Source: Pseudomonadota bacterium (lineage in GTDB: Bacteria > Pseudomonadota > Alphaproteobacteria > Caulobacterales > Caulobacteraceae). Taken from it: 64,000 nt of DNA. The stretch is from assembly GCA_023428785.1 (NCBI GenBank), contig JAEYWU010000139.1, forward strand, positions 23,372 to 87,371, written 5' to 3'. Each line of letters opens with the position of its first letter. Within the stretch, counting starts at the first letter, position 1. Below are positions 25,494 through 36,991 of this stretch, in pieces. The notes below the pieces were generated by a model. That model saw only the letters and a program-made list of their open reading frames with translations, had not been told where the DNA came from and did no database searches. Position numbers and translations under genes: made by a program.

Positions 25494-26428
25494 GCACCGC
25501 GCAGATCCAGGACGATCCGTTCAAGACGATGGCCTTCGATCCGAAGGATCCGGATCCGTGGCTGGCGCTGTATCTCGATCACAGTCTGCCGATCGATGAT
25601 GTGGCCAAACGGTGCCTACTGATCGGCCAGAGGTCGTGGTCGCGGCGGTGGCTGTTTCCGGTCTCGCGGCCGGCGGTGTTCCTGTGGTTCTGCCTGGTGA
25701 AGGTGTTCCGGGCGATCACGCCGAACCACCCGAACCTGAATGGTCTGCTGCACAAGACCATCCATTGGGGTTTGCGAACGTTCGGAAGTCCAGAGACCAA
25801 CACACTGATCCTGAGGCACTTTCATATCGGCTCGGAGTTGCTCGCCTTCATGAAGCATAACGCCGGGCTCGGGGCGGATGTGGAGCAGGTCACCAGCCAT
25901 CCGCTCAGGCCGACGCGGCTGAAGGACATCGAGGACAACCTGTTCCTCCAGCACGATCTGAACGTCTTCAACTTCATCATCGAGCTGAACAAGGCGCTCA
26001 ATGCGAATGGCAGGGAGCTCCTGCCCGCCGATCAGATCGACTTCTCGATGATCTCGGACAGTTTTCCCGAGTTCGAGGCGTTTCCCGATCGGCTGCTGAA
26101 CAAGGTTGATGTCCAGACGGCGGTGGAGTTCTACACGCCGATGTACGCCCTGATGCTGCCGCGGGCGGATTTCGTGCGGGCGGCGCATTCGCTCCAGCTC
26201 GACGAGACGGTGGCGATCTACATCGCCCGCATTCTGGGCACGGACTACCACCTGAATTTCATCAAGAACGGCCACCCGATGATCGCCCTGTCGACGCTGC
26301 AGGCGGGCTACCGGCTGATGATGCACGGCCTGGACTGCGAGGCCTTGCACGGCTGGCTGCGGGTCCTGAAGGCGCGACAGGCGGCCGGCCTGCCGATCGA
26401 TCCGAGGTCGCCGACGACGGCATCCTGA
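25490..26428 (+). CDS. Uncharacterised conserved protein, third gene of the ketosynthase operon
   Basis: 312 residues, starting with GTG 25490 coupled to the previous stop. It begins 'DPKDPDPWLALYLDHSLPID', has one hydrophobic stretch ('PAVFLWFCLVKVFRAIT') and many His residues: 'TNTLILRHFHIGSELLAFMK', 'FLQHDLNVFNFI'. The pattern suggests a membrane-associated helical protein and may correspond to DUF6999, which I recall only loosely. The conserved HFHIG and QHD segments could bind metal. It is probably an accessory enzyme or partner of the ketosynthase and diiron protein. Confidence 0.75.
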   Translation: MSTAQIQDDPFKTMAFDPKDPDPWLALYLDHSLPIDDVAKRCLLIGQRSWSRRWLFPVSRPAVFLWFCLVKVFRAITPNHPNLNGLLHKTIHWGLRTFGSPETNTLILRHFHIGSELLAFMKHNAGLGADVEQVTSHPLRPTRLKDIEDNLFLQHDLNVFNFIIELNKALNANGRELLPADQIDFSMISDSFPEFEAFPDRLLNKVDVQTAVEFYTPMYALMLPRADFVRAAHSLQLDETVAIYIARILGTDYHLNFIKNGHPMIALSTLQAGYRLMMHGLDCEALHGWLRVLKARQAAGLPIDPRSPTTAS

Positions 26429-26535
26429 CGTCTTGCTGGCCGGACCCGGCGCGGTCTGATGCGCGTGCTTCTGCTGTCATGCAGCCAAGCTGAGCCTTGA
26501 GCGTTGTCACGGTTTCGGCCTTCGGGGAGCCGCGT

Positions 26536-28311
26536 TTGACGTTCGAGCAGGGACTGGCCTTCGGCTTGGTGGGTCTGACCATCGTCGCCTTCATCTGGGG
26601 GCGGTTCCGCTATGACCTCGTGGCCGTGGCGGCCCTGTTGGCGGGGATGGTCATCGGGGTGATCCCGCCCGAGGCGGCGTTTGACGGATTTCGCAACGAC
26701 ATCGTCATCATCATCGCCGCAGCCCTGGTCGTGTCGGCGGCCTTTGCGCGATCGGGCCTGATCGAATGGGCGCTGCAGGGGGCGCTGCCACTCCTCAAGA
26801 CAGAGCGGACCCAGGTGCCGGTTCTGACGCTGGTCGTGACCCTGCTGTCCATGATCTCCAAGAATGTGGGAGCGCTGGCGATCATGTTGCCGGTCGCCAT
26901 GCAGGTGACCCGCAACACCGGAACCCCGCCTTCGCGGCTTCTGATGCCGATGGCGGCCGGCGCCATGGCGGGCGGAATGGTCACCTTGGTCGGCACCTCG
27001 CCCAACATCATCGTCGCTCAGGTTCGCGAGGGCATGACCGGCGCCCCGTTTTCGATGTTCGACTACGCGCCAGTGGGACTGGGCCTGACGGCGGTCATCC
27101 TGGCGTTCCTCGCCTTCGGCTACCGTCTCTTGCCCAGGGACCGCCAGGGCACCGCCAGCCTTTCGGCCTCGCTTGAGAAGAACGCCTATTCGATCGAGAT
27201 GCGCGTGCCCGAGCCATGGGCGCCCGAGCGCATGACAATCTCGGCCCTGAACGCGCGCGCAGGGCCCGACGTGCGCATTCTCCGTATCGTGCGCGACGGC
27301 AGGTCCATGGCCAGTCCGCGCGGCAATGTTGTGGTGCGATCCAGCGACCTGATTGTGGCCGAAGGCTCGGCGAAGGCCTTGGGCAGCTTCCTGCGGTCCG
27401 CCCAGCTCATTCTGCGGGCCGAGGATTCGCCGGTGGTCCGCGATCAGAAGAACGAGGACGTGTCGCTGGTTGAGGCCGTGATCAATCTCGGGTCACCGCT
27501 GATCGACCGGCCGGGCGCGGCCGCGGAGGTGCATGCGCGCTTCGGTGTCAATCTTCTGGGCGTGTCTCGCAGCGGCCGGTCCGTGACGGCTCAGGTCGAA
27601 CGGGCGCGGCTCAAACAGGGCGACATCATCCTGATGCAGGGCTCGGAGGGGCGGTTGTCCCAGGCCATGCGCGATTTGGAGCTCCTACCGCTGGCCGAGC
27701 GGCACCTGACGCTGGGCGAGGCGCCACGGCGCTTCCTGCCTGCGATCATCCTCGGCGCGGCAATGGCGCTGGTCGGGTTCCAACTGGTGCCGGTGGCCGC
27801 CGCCTTCTTTGGAGCCGCGGTCCTTATCGTCATGCTGGGCGGCCTGACCATGCGCGAGGCCTACCGGTCTCTGGATGGCCCATTGCTGGTGCTGGTGGCC
27901 GCGCTGATCCCGGTGTCCGAGGCGATTCAGGCCACCGGTGGCGACGATCTGATCGCCTCGATGCTCAGCGGTGTCTTCGGGGCTATGCCCGGCCTGCTGG
28001 CAATCACGGCCCTGATGTTCGTATCCATGGCAGTCACGCCGTTCCTGAACAATGCGGCGACGGTCCTGATCGTCGCCCCGATCGGCGCGACCCTGGCGCT
28101 CCAGCTCGGCTATCGGCCCGATCCGTTCCTGATGGCGGTGGCGGTCGGCGCGGCCTGCGATTTCCTCACGCCCATTGGCCACCAGTGCAACACCCTCGTC
28201 ATGCGGCCAGCCGGCTACCGGTTCGAGGACTACCCCCGCCTGGGTGCGCCGCTCAGCCTGCTGGTCATGCTGGTTGGCCCGCCCCTGATCCTTCTTTTCT
28301 GGCCTCTTTAA
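26536..28311 (+). CDS. SLC13-family permease with TrkA-C domains
   Basis: 591 residues. Inner-membrane transporter with N- and C-terminal halves of about five or six hydrophobic segments each, and two TrkA-C domains between them (about residues 215-380: 'LNARAGPDVRILRIVRDGRS', 'HARFGVNLLGVSRSGRSVTA'). The SLC13/DASS-type motifs 'LVGTSPNIIVAQVRE' and 'FLNNAATVLIVAPIGATLAL' are present. I chose TTG 26536 because GGGGAG ends 6 bases before it and the product begins MTFEQGLAFGLVGLTI; an earlier TTG at 26497 is less likely. The substrate (sulfate, a carboxylate or another anion) is not determined. Confidence 0.9.
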   Translation: MTFEQGLAFGLVGLTIVAFIWGRFRYDLVAVAALLAGMVIGVIPPEAAFDGFRNDIVIIIAAALVVSAAFARSGLIEWALQGALPLLKTERTQVPVLTLVVTLLSMISKNVGALAIMLPVAMQVTRNTGTPPSRLLMPMAAGAMAGGMVTLVGTSPNIIVAQVREGMTGAPFSMFDYAPVGLGLTAVILAFLAFGYRLLPRDRQGTASLSASLEKNAYSIEMRVPEPWAPERMTISALNARAGPDVRILRIVRDGRSMASPRGNVVVRSSDLIVAEGSAKALGSFLRSAQLILRAEDSPVVRDQKNEDVSLVEAVINLGSPLIDRPGAAAEVHARFGVNLLGVSRSGRSVTAQVERARLKQGDIILMQGSEGRLSQAMRDLELLPLAERHLTLGEAPRRFLPAIILGAAMALVGFQLVPVAAAFFGAAVLIVMLGGLTMREAYRSLDGPLLVLVAALIPVSEAIQATGGDDLIASMLSGVFGAMPGLLAITALMFVSMAVTPFLNNAATVLIVAPIGATLALQLGYRPDPFLMAVAVGAACDFLTPIGHQCNTLVMRPAGYRFEDYPRLGAPLSLLVMLVGPPLILLFWPL

Positions 28312-28330
28312 GCGAGCATCGCTCGCCCAC

Positions 28331-28380
28331 TTGACGGCGTCGCACAGTATGCGGCATACACTGTGTGTCACACACTATGT
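28331..28380 (+). promoter_or_regulatory. Promoter/operator region of the PadR-HAAS operon
   Basis: Two perfect 6-1-6 inverted repeats: GTATGC-G-GCATAC at 28347-28359 and TGTGTG-T-CACACA at 28362-28374. A TTGACG at 28331-28336 could be a -35 box with CATACA at 28355 as -10 (18-base spacer), so the first repeat would cover the -10. PadR regulators usually repress their own operon through such sites. The binding protein is inferred from the adjacent padR-type gene. Confidence 0.6.
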
Positions 28381-28398
28381 GGCAGCAAGTGAGGCCCG

Positions 28399-28740
28399 AT
28401 GGGCGAGACCGAACAGTTCGAGGCGCTGAGGCTGGAGCTCCGCAGGGGGTCTCTGGTCCTGGCGACCCTGGCCCGGCTGAGAACCGAGCAATACGGCTAT
28501 TCGCTGCGCATGGCCCTGGCCGAGGACGGCATCGAGATGGAGGAATCGACCCTCTATCCGCTGCTCCGTCGCCTTGAGAGCCAGGGTCTGCTGACCAGCG
28601 AGTGGCGCGAGGAAGACAAGCGCAAGAAGCGCTTCTACCGCCTGTCGCCTGATGGCGAGGGCGTCTTGCGGCGACTGCACGACGAGTGGCGGCGAATCTC
28701 CGCCTCGCTCGACCGCGTGCTCGACCAACCGAAATCCTGA
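28399..28740 (+). CDS. PadR-family transcriptional regulator
   Basis: 113 residues: a winged-helix DNA-binding domain. The PadR signature 'YGYSLRMALAEDGIEMEEST' plus 'LYPLLRRLESQGLLTSEWRE' is followed by the wing 'KRKKRFYRLSPDGE' and a short dimerisation helix. It directly precedes a HAAS-domain membrane protein, a very common PadR pair. Two inverted repeats just upstream are likely its operator. Confidence 0.94.
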   Translation: MGETEQFEALRLELRRGSLVLATLARLRTEQYGYSLRMALAEDGIEMEESTLYPLLRRLESQGLLTSEWREEDKRKKRFYRLSPDGEGVLRRLHDEWRRISASLDRVLDQPKS

Positions 28741-28754
28741 AGGGGAAAGCGGGT

Positions 28755-29849
28755 ATGACCCTGATCGACAAATATCTGGCCGCCGTTGCGGCCCAACTGC
28801 CGGCGGCGAGCCGCGAAGACGTGGTCGCCGAGCTGCGCGACGACATCATGAGCCGCGTCGAGGCGCGCGAGGAAGAGCTTGGCCGGTCGCTGAGCGACGA
28901 CGAGGTCGAGGCGATCCTGCGCGAGATCGGCCACCCGCTGGCGATTGCGGCGCGCTTCGGCTCGGGCCCGCAGCATCTGGTGGGGCCCGAGCTGTTTCCC
29001 TGGTGGTTCTTCGGGGTGAAGGTGGGCCTGATGGTTCTGGCGGCCATCTCGGTGATGACCGTGATCGTCAAGGTCGTCTTCGGCGCCGAGTTCGGCCAGG
29101 CCCTGGCCCAGGGCTTCCACGGCTTCTTCGAGGGCGGCATCACCCTGATCGGCGTCGCGACCATCGCGGGCTTCATTTTCGAGCGTCAGGAGACGCGGCC
29201 GGACTTCATCACCAACTGGCGGGTCAAGGACCTCTCATTCTTCGAGATTGCCCGCTTCGACATGGAGGGCGTGAACAAGGCCCTGAACTCCGGAGCAGGG
29301 GCGCCCGAGCCGATCCGGGCCGCGCGGTCGCGTCCGAAGTCGCCGGTGGCGCGGGCGCTCGGCAGCGCGGTGGGCGTGACGGTCATGCTGCTGTGGTGGG
29401 TGGGCGCCATCCGCTTCGGTGGGGTGCCGCTCAGCGAGTGGGTCGTGGAGATCGGCGGCGTCGACTACAGCCAGGCTGTTCGTGACACCGTCAGCCTGAT
29501 CTTCTGGCCGGTGGTGGTCTATGCGGCGGGGCGCATCACCTTCGACCTTTACCGCGCCGCCCAGCCGCGCGCGGTCCGGCTGACGGCCCTCGGCGACATC
29601 GCCCTGGCCGCGGCGCGGGGCGTGTTCTGGCTCTGGCTGCTGCTGTGGTCGCCGATCGCCCAGATGGTCGGCGTGACCTCGCCGGAGTGGCCGTTCGAGC
29701 GGCTGCAGACCCTCATCCAGCTCGGGGACTGGGACGTCTCGGCTTTCGTCGTGATCTTCCTGGGAGCGGCGATCATCGACTCGATCTACCGGATCGTCAT
29801 CAGCGCCTGGCGCTTCCTGACCGGCCGCGACAGCCGGCTGGAGGCCTAG
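28755..29849 (+). CDS. HAAS-domain membrane protein
   Basis: 364 residues. N-terminal HAAS (helical, PadR-associated) domain at residues 1-75: 'DKYLAAVAAQLPAASREDVV', 'LSDDEVEAILREIGHPLAIA'. It is followed by about six hydrophobic segments in two groups separated by a cytoplasmic, basic region. It starts 14 bases after padR. HAAS proteins paired with PadR are thought to sense or respond to envelope or drug stress; no catalytic motif is visible. The stop shares a CTAG with the convergent mscS-type gene. Confidence 0.85.
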   Translation: MTLIDKYLAAVAAQLPAASREDVVAELRDDIMSRVEAREEELGRSLSDDEVEAILREIGHPLAIAARFGSGPQHLVGPELFPWWFFGVKVGLMVLAAISVMTVIVKVVFGAEFGQALAQGFHGFFEGGITLIGVATIAGFIFERQETRPDFITNWRVKDLSFFEIARFDMEGVNKALNSGAGAPEPIRAARSRPKSPVARALGSAVGVTVMLLWWVGAIRFGGVPLSEWVVEIGGVDYSQAVRDTVSLIFWPVVVYAAGRITFDLYRAAQPRAVRLTALGDIALAAARGVFWLWLLLWSPIAQMVGVTSPEWPFERLQTLIQLGDWDVSAFVVIFLGAAIIDSIYRIVISAWRFLTGRDSRLEA

Positions 29850-30877
29850 GGCCGTTCGCGGGACGGGGTCGGCTCGGGCACGGGGTCGGGGGCCTGCATC
29901 AGGTCCTCGGCCGCGTCGTTCACGGTCGGGGCCGCCGGCGGCTCCGCAGGCGGCGGCGAGGCAGGGCGGCGTTGCGGGGTCTTCAGGCCCATGGCCTCCA
30001 GCCCTTCGTCGCCCTCGCGGCCGAAGACCGAGCGGATGCGCAGGTCGGTCTGGGGGAAGGGGATCTCGATCCCCGCCGAGTCCAGGGCGTCGGCGATGGC
30101 CCAAATATAGGCCGCATGCATGGCGGCCGGGCGTTTCACCGCGTCCTTGGTGGGCCAGACCAGCAGTTCGAAGTCGAGGCCGGACTCACCGAAACCGACA
30201 AGCCAGACCTGGCTCTTGCGCTGTTCGGTCTCGGGCAGGGTGAAGGGGCTCTCGCGGGCGGCCTTGAGCACCGCGTCGCGCACACAGGCGCGGTCAGCGC
30301 CGTAGGCCACGGAAAAGGGAATGTGGATGCGGCGGGTGTCGCCCTTGAGCGTCCAGTTGGTGACCGGCTTCTCGATGAGGTGTGAATTGGGCACCAGGAT
30401 GTTGATGTTGTCATTGGTGCGGATGCGCGTGGCGCGCGGGCCGATTTCGACGACCGAGCCCCGGGCCCCGTCCTCCAGTTCGACATAGTCGCCGATCGAG
30501 ACCATCCGGTCGAAGATCAGGAAGATGCCCGATACGAACTCCTTGACCACGCCCTGAAGGCCCAAGCCAACGCCGATGCCGATCGCCCCGGCGAAGACCG
30601 CCAGCGACGACAGGTTCACTCCGGCCGAGGACAGGCCCAGCATGACGCCGGCGACGACAATCCCGTAGCCGACCAGTTTTTCCAGCAGATAGAGGGCGGC
30701 GGCGGTGCGCTGGGCGCGCTGGCGCACGCGCCGGATCGTCTGGGTGATCAGCCAGGACAGCACGACCGAGACCAGAACGATGATGGCGGCCGTGATCAGA
30801 CCGCCTAGGGTGATGGTGATCCCGGCGAACTCGAGCACCCGGGCCTGCTCGATCGTGTCGACGTCCGGCAAAAGCAT
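29846..30877 (-). CDS. MscS-family mechanosensitive ion channel
   Basis: 343 residues. Three N-terminal membrane segments: 'LGGLITAAIIVLVSVVLSWL', 'VGYGIVVAGVMLGLSSAGVN', and the pore-lining Gly/Ala helix 'LAVFAGAIGIGVGLGLQGVV'. The cytoplasmic beta domain follows ('RMVSIGDYVELEDGARGSVV', 'NINILVPNSHLIEKPVTNW') with 'RIHIPFSVAYGAD'. The Pro-rich C-terminal tail (about residues 300-343) is extra. It protects against hypo-osmotic shock by releasing solutes. Confidence 0.95.
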   Translation of the reverse strand: MLLPDVDTIEQARVLEFAGITITLGGLITAAIIVLVSVVLSWLITQTIRRVRQRAQRTAAALYLLEKLVGYGIVVAGVMLGLSSAGVNLSSLAVFAGAIGIGVGLGLQGVVKEFVSGIFLIFDRMVSIGDYVELEDGARGSVVEIGPRATRIRTNDNINILVPNSHLIEKPVTNWTLKGDTRRIHIPFSVAYGADRACVRDAVLKAARESPFTLPETEQRKSQVWLVGFGESGLDFELLVWPTKDAVKRPAAMHAAYIWAIADALDSAGIEIPFPQTDLRIRSVFGREGDEGLEAMGLKTPQRRPASPPPAEPPAAPTVNDAAEDLMQAPDPVPEPTPSRERP

Positions 30878-30910
30878 CAGATCAACAGCGCATCGGAACG
30901 GCCAAGGTTC

Positions 30911-31827
30911 CTAGACCGGGTCAGTCGGTCCGGGTTTGGGCGGCTCGGCCGGCTCGTCGGGCAGGGGGATGAACTCCTGATCGTCACCCTCGGGCAGCTT
31001 CATGCGCCCGGCCTTCCAGTCGGCCTTGGCGGCGTCCATCCGCGCCTGGCTGGACGAGACGAAGTTCCACCAGATCAGGCGCTCGCCGACCGGTTCGCCG
31101 CCCAGCAGCATGACGGTGGAGGCTTCCAGCGCTGTGATCACCGGCTCGGCGTGCGGTTCGATGACGGCCATCTGGCCCTCGTTGACGCGCTGGTCGCCGA
31201 TCTCGACGGAACCGCGCACGACGTACAGGGCGCGTTCGGAATAGCCGCCTTCGCCCTTGCCCTTGGGCGGGGCCGCCTTGACGCCCGCCTGCATCTCCCA
31301 GTGGACGTAGAACAGCGGAGAGCGCACCGGCACATTGGCCTTGGCGCCATAGGCTTCGCCCGCGACCAGCCGCGCGAACAGGCCGCCCTGCTCATAGGCC
31401 GGCAGGTCGGCGCCCTCGTGGTGGGAGAAGGACGGATCGTCGTCCTCGTTCTCGACCGGCAGGGCGATCCAGGCCTGCATGCCGTTCAGCTTGCCGCCCG
31501 AGGCCTTGCGTTCAGGGTCGGTGCGCTCGGAGTGGACCACGCCCTTGCCCGCCGTCATCCAGTTCACCTCGCCGGGGAGGATGATGTTGTGCGCCCCGGT
31601 GGAATCCCGGTGCGTCATCTCGCCTTCGAACAGATAGGACAGCGTCGACAGGCCGATGTGCGGATGCGGCCGCACATTGATGGCGTCGGCGCCCGGCGCG
31701 AAGTCGGCCGGTCCCATGTGGTCCAGGAAAATGAAAGGCCCGACCATGCGGCGCTTGGCGAACGGGAGCACCCGCCCGACCTCGAAGCCTCCGAGATCCT
31801 TTTTGCGGGCGTCGATCAGCATTTCGA

Positions 31828-31831
<4 letters not shown>
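30911..31831 (-). CDS. Pirin family protein
   Basis: 306 residues, two cupin domains. The metal site of the N-terminal cupin is in 'NVRPHPHIGLSTLSYLFEGE' with the later 'HRDSTGAHNIILPGEVNWMT' and 'GKGVVHSERT'. Pirins are iron-binding cupins; some have quercetinase activity or bind regulatory partners. I chose ATG 31831, overlapping the previous gene's stop by four bases (ATGA). A longer open frame to 31921 adds only Arg-rich residues. Confidence 0.95.
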
Positions 31832-34222
<2,391 letters not shown>

Positions 34223-34224
34223 CC

Positions 34225-35343
34225 ATGGCCGACAACACCTTCACCGAAGCCGACCGAACCGACGGCGTAGAGCCCGACATGGTCGACCAGAAGAACGCCC
34301 CGAAGTCCGACGCCCCGCAGGCCCCTGCGGTCGCGGCCATGAACATGATCCAGGCGCTGAACTCCGCGCTCGACATCAAGATGGCCGAAGACCCGTCGGT
34401 GCTCTCGTTCGGCGAGGACGCGGGCTATTTCGGCGGGGTCTTCCGCGTCACCGATCACCTGCAGAAGAAGCACGGCCTGACCCGCAGCTTCGACGCCCCG
34501 ATCTCGGAAAACGGCATCGCCGCCGCCGGCATCGGCATGGCGGTGTATGGCCTGCGGCCCGTGATCGAGATGCAGTTCGCGGACTACATCTATCCGGCCT
34601 ATGACCAGCTGGTCTCGGAAGCGGCCAAGATCCGCTACCGCTCGGGCGGAGAGTTCACCTGTCCGATCACGGTCCGCAGCCCCTATGGCGGCGGCATCTT
34701 CGGCGGCCAGACGCACAGCCAGAGCCCGGAGAGCCTGTTCACCCACATTGCGGGCCTCAAGGTCGTCATTCCGAGCAATCCGTATGACGCCAAGGGCCTG
34801 CTGACGGCGGCGATCGAGGATGACGATCCGGTCGTCTTCTTCGAGCCCAAGCGCCTCTACAACGGCCCGTTCGACGGCTGGCACGAGAAGCCTGTTTCGC
34901 CCTGGAAGACCCAGGAACTGGCCCAGGTGCCTACTGGCAAATACCTTGAGCCGCTCGGCAAGGCGCGGACCATGCGCGAGGGCTCGGACGTCACCATCCT
35001 GGCCTACGGCACCATGGTGTGGGTGTCGCTGGCGGCCGCCGAACATGCGGGCGTCGACGCCGAAGTGATCGACCTGCGCTCGCTGGTGCCGCTCGACATC
35101 GAGGCCATCGAGGCCTCGGTGAAGAAGACCGGCCGCTGCGTGGTGGTTCACGAGGCGCCCAAGACGTCGGGCTATGGCGCGGAGCTGTCGGCCCTGGTGC
35201 AGGAGCGCTGTTTCTATCACCTGGAGGCGCCGGTCCAGCGGGTCTGCGGCTGGGATACGCCTTATCCGCACGCCTTTGAGTGGGAGTACTTCCCCGGACC
35301 CGAGCGGGTCGCCACGGCGATCAAGCGCGTGATGGAGGGCTGA
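34225..35343 (+). CDS. bkdA2: Branched-chain 2-oxoacid dehydrogenase E1 component, beta subunit
   Basis: Partner of the alpha subunit in the E1 heterotetramer. Transketolase-like fold: 'MNMIQALNSALDIKMAED', 'VLSFGEDAGYFGGVFRVT', 'PYGGGIFGGQTHSQSPESLF' and the C-terminal 'VVHEAPKTSGYGAELSALV'. It is 372 residues; about 30 extra N-terminal polar residues precede the conserved domain, so an internal start (for example the ATG of MNMIQ, residue 39) is possible. Two bases separate it from bkdA1. Confidence 0.95.
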   Translation: MADNTFTEADRTDGVEPDMVDQKNAPKSDAPQAPAVAAMNMIQALNSALDIKMAEDPSVLSFGEDAGYFGGVFRVTDHLQKKHGLTRSFDAPISENGIAAAGIGMAVYGLRPVIEMQFADYIYPAYDQLVSEAAKIRYRSGGEFTCPITVRSPYGGGIFGGQTHSQSPESLFTHIAGLKVVIPSNPYDAKGLLTAAIEDDDPVVFFEPKRLYNGPFDGWHEKPVSPWKTQELAQVPTGKYLEPLGKARTMREGSDVTILAYGTMVWVSLAAAEHAGVDAEVIDLRSLVPLDIEAIEASVKKTGRCVVVHEAPKTSGYGAELSALVQERCFYHLEAPVQRVCGWDTPYPHAFEWEYFPGPERVATAIKRVMEG

Positions 35344-35347
35344 GGAT

Positions 35348-36991
35348 ATGGGACGCTACGTCTTCAAACTGCCCGACGTGGGCGAAGGAACCGCCGAGGC
35401 CGAACTGGTGGCCTGGCACGTCAAGCTGGGCGACATGGTCGCCGAGGACCAGATCGTCGCCGACGTCATGACCGACAAGGCGACCGTCGAACTGACCAGC
35501 CCGGTGTCGGGCAAGGTCACGGCCCTGCACGGCGAGGTCGGCGGCATGCTGATCGTGCGCGCGCCGCTGGTGGAGTTCGAGGTCGAGGGGGCGGGGAACG
35601 CCTCTGAGGCCGACGAGGCGCCCGCTGCCGCTCAGGCTCCCGCGCCAGAGCCCGTGAAGGCCGCCGAGCCCGCACCGGCTCCGGCCGCAGCACCGGCCGC
35701 CGCCGCGACCGGCGCCAACTATGTCTTCAAGCTGCCGGACGTGGGCGAAGGCACGGCCGAGGCCGAGTTGGTCGGCTGGCATGTGAAGGTCGGGGATGCG
35801 GTCTCGGAAGACCAGATCCTGGCCGACGTCATGACCGACAAGGCGACGGTGGAGATCACCAGCCCGGTCAACGGCGTAGTCGTGGCCCTGCACGGCGAGC
35901 CGGGCGTGGCCCAGGCCGTCGGCGGGCCTCTGGTCAGCTTCAAGGTCGAGGGCGCCGGCAATGTGAAGGCGGAGGCCGCCCCGGCTCCGGCTCCGGCCCC
36001 AGCGCCCGCCAAGGCCGAGCCGGCTCCCGCCGCCAAGCCTGCCGCGCCGACGCAGAAGGCCGCTCCGACCAAGGCCGTGGCCGAAGGCTTCACCACCCGC
36101 AAGGCGGGCGAGCGTCCGCTGGCGTCGCCGGCGGTGCGCAAGCGCGCGCGCGATCTGGGCGTCGAGCTGCAGTTCGTGGCGGGCTCCGGTCCGGCGGGCC
36201 GGATCGGGCACGAGGACCTGGACGCCTATGTTTCGGGCGGTGGTCGCGGCGCCTCGGCTCCGTCCGGCGGCGGCTCGATGTACGCGAAGGCCGAGGGCAC
36301 GACCGAGACGAAGATCATCGGCCTTCGCCGCAAGATCGCGGAGAAGATGGCCGAGAGCGTGCGGCGCATCCCGCACATCACCTATGTCGAGGAAATCGAC
36401 GTCACGGCGCTGGAGGAGCTGCGGGCTCATCTGAACGCCCAGGCCAAGGCGACGGGGAAACCCAAGCTGAACGTCCTGCCGTTCATCGCGCGCGCCATCG
36501 TCGTGGCGCTTCGGGACCAGCCGACGATCAACTCGCACTATGACGACGAGGCCGGGGTGCTGACGACCCATGCCGCCGTGCACCTGGGCATCGCCGCCCA
36601 GACGCCGAACGGCCTGATGGTGCCGGTGGTCCGCCACGCCGAGGCGCGTGATCCTTATGATACCGCGCAGGAGATCGCGCGGGTGTCGAGCGCGGCCAAG
36701 GACGGGTCGGCCAAGCGCGAGGAGCTCTCGGGCTCGACCATCACCATCACCTCGCTGGGCACGCTCGGCGGCATCACCCACACCCCGATCATCAACCACC
36801 CCGAGGTGGCCATCATCGGTCCGAACAAGATCTCGGAGCGGGTCGTGGTGCGCGACGGCCAGATGGTCGTGCGCAAGATGATGAACCTGTCCTCCAGCTT
36901 CGATCACCGGATCGTGGACGGCCATGACGCGGCGGTGTTCGTGCAACGGATCAAGGGCTTGCTGGAGCATCCGGCGACGTTGTGGATGTGA
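35348..36991 (+). CDS. bkdB: Branched-chain 2-oxoacid dehydrogenase E2 (dihydrolipoamide acyltransferase) with two lipoyl domains
   Basis: 547 residues. Two nearly identical lipoyl domains carry lipoyl-lysines K44 and K165 in 'VMTDKATVE' contexts, each starting 'YVFKLPDVGEGTAEAEL'. They are separated by Ala/Pro/Glu linkers. A peripheral subunit-binding domain ('ASPAVRKRARDLGVELQFVA') and the catalytic acyltransferase domain ending 'SSFDHRIVDGHDAAVFV' (catalytic His near residue 520) follow. Most BkdB proteins have one lipoyl domain, so the duplication is notable. It transfers acyl groups to CoA. Confidence 0.95.
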   Translation: MGRYVFKLPDVGEGTAEAELVAWHVKLGDMVAEDQIVADVMTDKATVELTSPVSGKVTALHGEVGGMLIVRAPLVEFEVEGAGNASEADEAPAAAQAPAPEPVKAAEPAPAPAAAPAAAATGANYVFKLPDVGEGTAEAELVGWHVKVGDAVSEDQILADVMTDKATVEITSPVNGVVVALHGEPGVAQAVGGPLVSFKVEGAGNVKAEAAPAPAPAPAPAKAEPAPAAKPAAPTQKAAPTKAVAEGFTTRKAGERPLASPAVRKRARDLGVELQFVAGSGPAGRIGHEDLDAYVSGGGRGASAPSGGGSMYAKAEGTTETKIIGLRRKIAEKMAESVRRIPHITYVEEIDVTALEELRAHLNAQAKATGKPKLNVLPFIARAIVVALRDQPTINSHYDDEAGVLTTHAAVHLGIAAQTPNGLMVPVVRHAEARDPYDTAQEIARVSSAAKDGSAKREELSGSTITITSLGTLGGITHTPIINHPEVAIIGPNKISERVVVRDGQMVVRKMMNLSSSFDHRIVDGHDAAVFVQRIKGLLEHPATLWM

